From assembly GCA_019459085.1 (NCBI GenBank), contig JAIBEW010000005.1:1-64000 (forward strand): a stretch of 64,000 bases of DNA. Reading direction: 5' to 3'. Made by a program: the position numbers and the translations under genes. The notes beneath the pieces were generated by a model. It saw only the letters and a list, made by a program, of their open reading frames with translations. It was not told where the DNA came from and did not search any database. Of the stretch, positions 62,129-64,000 are shown piece after piece. This DNA is from Kaistella sp. Its GTDB lineage: Bacteria > Bacteroidota > Bacteroidia > Flavobacteriales > Weeksellaceae. Every line of letters begins with the position of its first letter. The stretch's first letter is position 1.

Positions 62129-63826
62129 ATGCAGTTATCAGAACAGGAAATTATCAGAAGAGAAAAGTTAGTAACCCTTCAGAAAATGGGTATTGATGCT
62201 TTTCCTGCTGAAGAATATACAATCACGGAGACTACGAAATCCATCAAGGAAAATTTTCAAGAAGGAAAAAAGGTGAAGATTGCCGGAAGACTAATGAGTC
62301 GCAGGATTCAGGGAAAAGCAAGTTTTGCTGAAATTCAGGACTCAGAAGGCAGGATTCAGGTGTATTTTAACCGTGATGAAATCTGTCCCGGCGAGGATAA
62401 AAGCCTTTACAATGATATTTACAAACATCTTTCAGACATCGGTGACATCATCGGTATCGAAGGTGAACTCTTTAATACTCAGGTTGGAGAAATGACCGTG
62501 AAAGTCGAGCATTTCAAAATTCTGACAAAATCTTTACGTCCGCTTCCGCAGCCGAGAACCGATGAAAACGGAACGGTTCACGATGCTTTTAATGATCCCG
62601 AACTCCGTTACAGACAACGTTATGTGGACTTAATTGTAAATCCGCAAGTGAAAGAGGTTTTTGTAAAAAGAACAAAACTCTTCAATGCGATGCGTACATT
62701 TTTTAATGATGCAGGCTATTTTGAAGTGGAAACGCCTATTTTACAGTCGATTCCGGGGGGAGCTGCCGCAAAGCCTTTCATTACGCATCACAATGCTCTG
62801 GATATTCCACTGTATTTAAGAGTTGCAAACGAACTATATTTAAAAAGACTTATTGTAGGTGGTTTCGACGGTGTTTATGAGTTTTCCAAGAACTTCAGGA
62901 ACGAAGGAATGGACAGGACTCACAACCCCGAATTCACGGCGATGGAGATTTATGTGGCCTACAAAGACTATAACTGGATGATGGATTTCACCGAAAAACT
63001 GCTCGAATTCTGTGCAGTTCAGGTGAACGGAGCTACAGAAGCCACTTTCGGAGAGCATCAGATTAATTTCAAGGCACCTTATCCGAGAATTTCGATGACT
63101 GAAGCAATACAGAAATTCACCGGTTTCGACATTACCGGAAAATCTGAAAACGAACTGTTCGATTTTGCAAGATCAATCGGTGTCGACGCTAACGAAACAA
63201 TGGGCAAAGGAAAACTCATCGATGAAATTTTTGGGGAAAAATGCGAAGGGAACTTTATTCAGCCGACTTTCATTACCGATTATCCGGTCGAAATGTCGCC
63301 TTTAACCAAAAAACACCGAAGCAAAGAAGGACTTACTGAGCGTTTTGAACTGATGATCTGCGGAAAAGAGGTCGCAAATGCGTATTCCGAATTAAACGAT
63401 CCGATTGACCAGCGCGAACGCTTTGAAGCGCAGCTTTCGCTTTCTGAAAGAGGCGACGATGAGGCGATGTTCATCGACAACGATTTCCTCCGCGCACTGG
63501 AATACGGAATGCCGCCAACTTCGGGCTTGGGAATCGGAATGGACCGACTGATTATGTTTTTAACGAACAATGCGTCCATTCAGGAAGTGCTGTTTTTTCC
63601 ACAGATGAAACCCGAAAAAACGGTTCCTCAGATCGAACTGGGAGAGGATGAAAAAGTGATTCTGGAAATCCTGAATTCTCAGGAAGAACCATTTGCGCTA
63701 AACGAGATAAAGGAGAGAAGCCAGCTTTCAGGAAAAAAGTGGGATAAAGCCACTAAAAATCTCTCAAAATATGAAATGATTAAAGTTGAAAAAACGGAAG
63801 ATGCTGTTTTGATGAGACTTGTTTAA
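62129..63826 (+). CDS. lysS: Lysyl-tRNA synthetase (class II)
   Basis: 565 aa. The N-terminal OB fold (about 55-150, VKIAGRLMSRRIQGKASFAEIQDSEG) binds the anticodon and the class II core follows, with YVDLI near 168, motif 2 FRNEGMDRTHNPEFTAMEIY near 255 and motif 3 GLGIGMDRLIMFLT near 470. About 65 residues beyond the usual end (from about 500, VPQIELGEDEKVILEIL onward) form a winged-helix-like tail, which in my recollection is common in Bacteroidetes LysRS. Confidence 0.96.
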   Translation: MQLSEQEIIRREKLVTLQKMGIDAFPAEEYTITETTKSIKENFQEGKKVKIAGRLMSRRIQGKASFAEIQDSEGRIQVYFNRDEICPGEDKSLYNDIYKHLSDIGDIIGIEGELFNTQVGEMTVKVEHFKILTKSLRPLPQPRTDENGTVHDAFNDPELRYRQRYVDLIVNPQVKEVFVKRTKLFNAMRTFFNDAGYFEVETPILQSIPGGAAAKPFITHHNALDIPLYLRVANELYLKRLIVGGFDGVYEFSKNFRNEGMDRTHNPEFTAMEIYVAYKDYNWMMDFTEKLLEFCAVQVNGATEATFGEHQINFKAPYPRISMTEAIQKFTGFDITGKSENELFDFARSIGVDANETMGKGKLIDEIFGEKCEGNFIQPTFITDYPVEMSPLTKKHRSKEGLTERFELMICGKEVANAYSELNDPIDQRERFEAQLSLSERGDDEAMFIDNDFLRALEYGMPPTSGLGIGMDRLIMFLTNNASIQEVLFFPQMKPEKTVPQIELGEDEKVILEILNSQEEPFALNEIKERSQLSGKKWDKATKNLSKYEMIKVEKTEDAVLMRLV

Positions 63827-63847
63827 AATAATATTTAGAATTAATGA

Positions 63848-63870
63848 AACGGGCTTCGGTCCGTTTTTTT
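63848..63870 (+). terminator. Terminator of lysS
   Basis: AACGGGC, TTCG loop, GTCCGTT and seven T, 22 bases after the stop. Confidence 0.85.
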
Positions 63871-64000
63871 ATGCTCCGGAAAAAAGAAAACTTAAAATAT
63901 TCCACGAAATTTTATGCTAATTCCTCAACTTTTATAATGCATTTAAACTTTCATAAACCAAAAAAAATCACGATATTTGTAGGTCTTTGCATAACGCAAA

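Noticed and set aside
1-64000. Search for tRNA, rRNA, insertion sequences, integrase or transposase genes
   Set aside because: No cloverleaf with a CCA-proximal GTTCGA-type loop, no rRNA conserved segment and no transposase or integrase motif was noticed in any frame; a covariance-model search would be needed to exclude small RNAs.

Overview
The window is chromosomal DNA of a low-GC member of the Bacteroidota, class Flavobacteriia, most likely the Chryseobacterium group (Weeksellaceae). The evidence is the Bacteroidetes promoter signature (TAnnTTTG, often with TTG about 20 bases upstream) in front of many genes, type IX secretion (T9SS) C-terminal sorting domains, GldF/GldG, the split F-type ATP synthase operon without beta and epsilon genes, a mevalonate-type kinase, and the rarity of Shine-Dalgarno sites. 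The genus is inference. No rRNA, tRNA, CRISPR array, prophage or insertion sequence is visible. The first 28 bases are pure C and look like a contig-end artefact.

Layout. 0.1-7 kb: 2-oxoacid dehydrogenase E2, SAM hydroxide adenosyltransferase, PhoH, three small outer-membrane barrels (two with nearly identical signal peptides), and Ffh. 7-13 kb: ATP synthase operon (AtpZ-like, a membrane protein, atpB-E-F-H-A-G). 13-22.4 kb: CNNM/CBS transporter, ClpS, M28 peptidase, Udk-DivIC-MutA, a methyltransferase, a lipoprotein and an M20 dipeptidase. 22.5-25.2 kb: two related T9SS cargo genes flanking a decayed third copy. 25.4-29.2 kb: ETF, a DUF151 nuclease and a nucleoside transporter. 29.3-32.6 kb: an ECF sigma factor with a membrane partner, an outer-membrane protein and a secreted protein lying between two copies of a ~50 bp terminator/promoter unit. 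32.7-45.8 kb: thiolase, MFS, isoprenoid kinase and prenyltransferase, PutA-type proline dehydrogenase, PriA, PBP4, T9SS M1 peptidase, M23 peptidase. 45.8-47.3 kb: a BspA-like T9SS gene bracketed by fragments of its own paralogue. 47.4-53.8 kb: Kbl, HemJ, GldF-GldG, DUF4268, a monooxygenase, LipB and a glutamine amidotransferase. 53.9-61.2 kb: a minus-strand heavy-metal RND efflux cluster whose pump gene carries a one-base frameshift in an A8 tract. 61.4-64 kb: two lipoproteins (one a cytochrome c) and LysS.

How genes work together. Energy metabolism is covered by the F1Fo operon, ETF, proline dehydrogenase, E2 and thiolase. Surface biology is covered by T9SS cargo, Gld proteins, outer-membrane barrels and peptidases. 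The most unusual material is (1) the footprints of collapsed or decayed T9SS paralogue arrays at 22.5-25.2 and 45.8-47.3 kb, (2) the metal-efflux cluster with its homopolymer frameshift, an embedded cytochrome b and a repeated TCAGCAAA motif, and (3) the ECF-sigma locus with its own ECF-type promoter. I did not find a system that I can confidently call wholly new.
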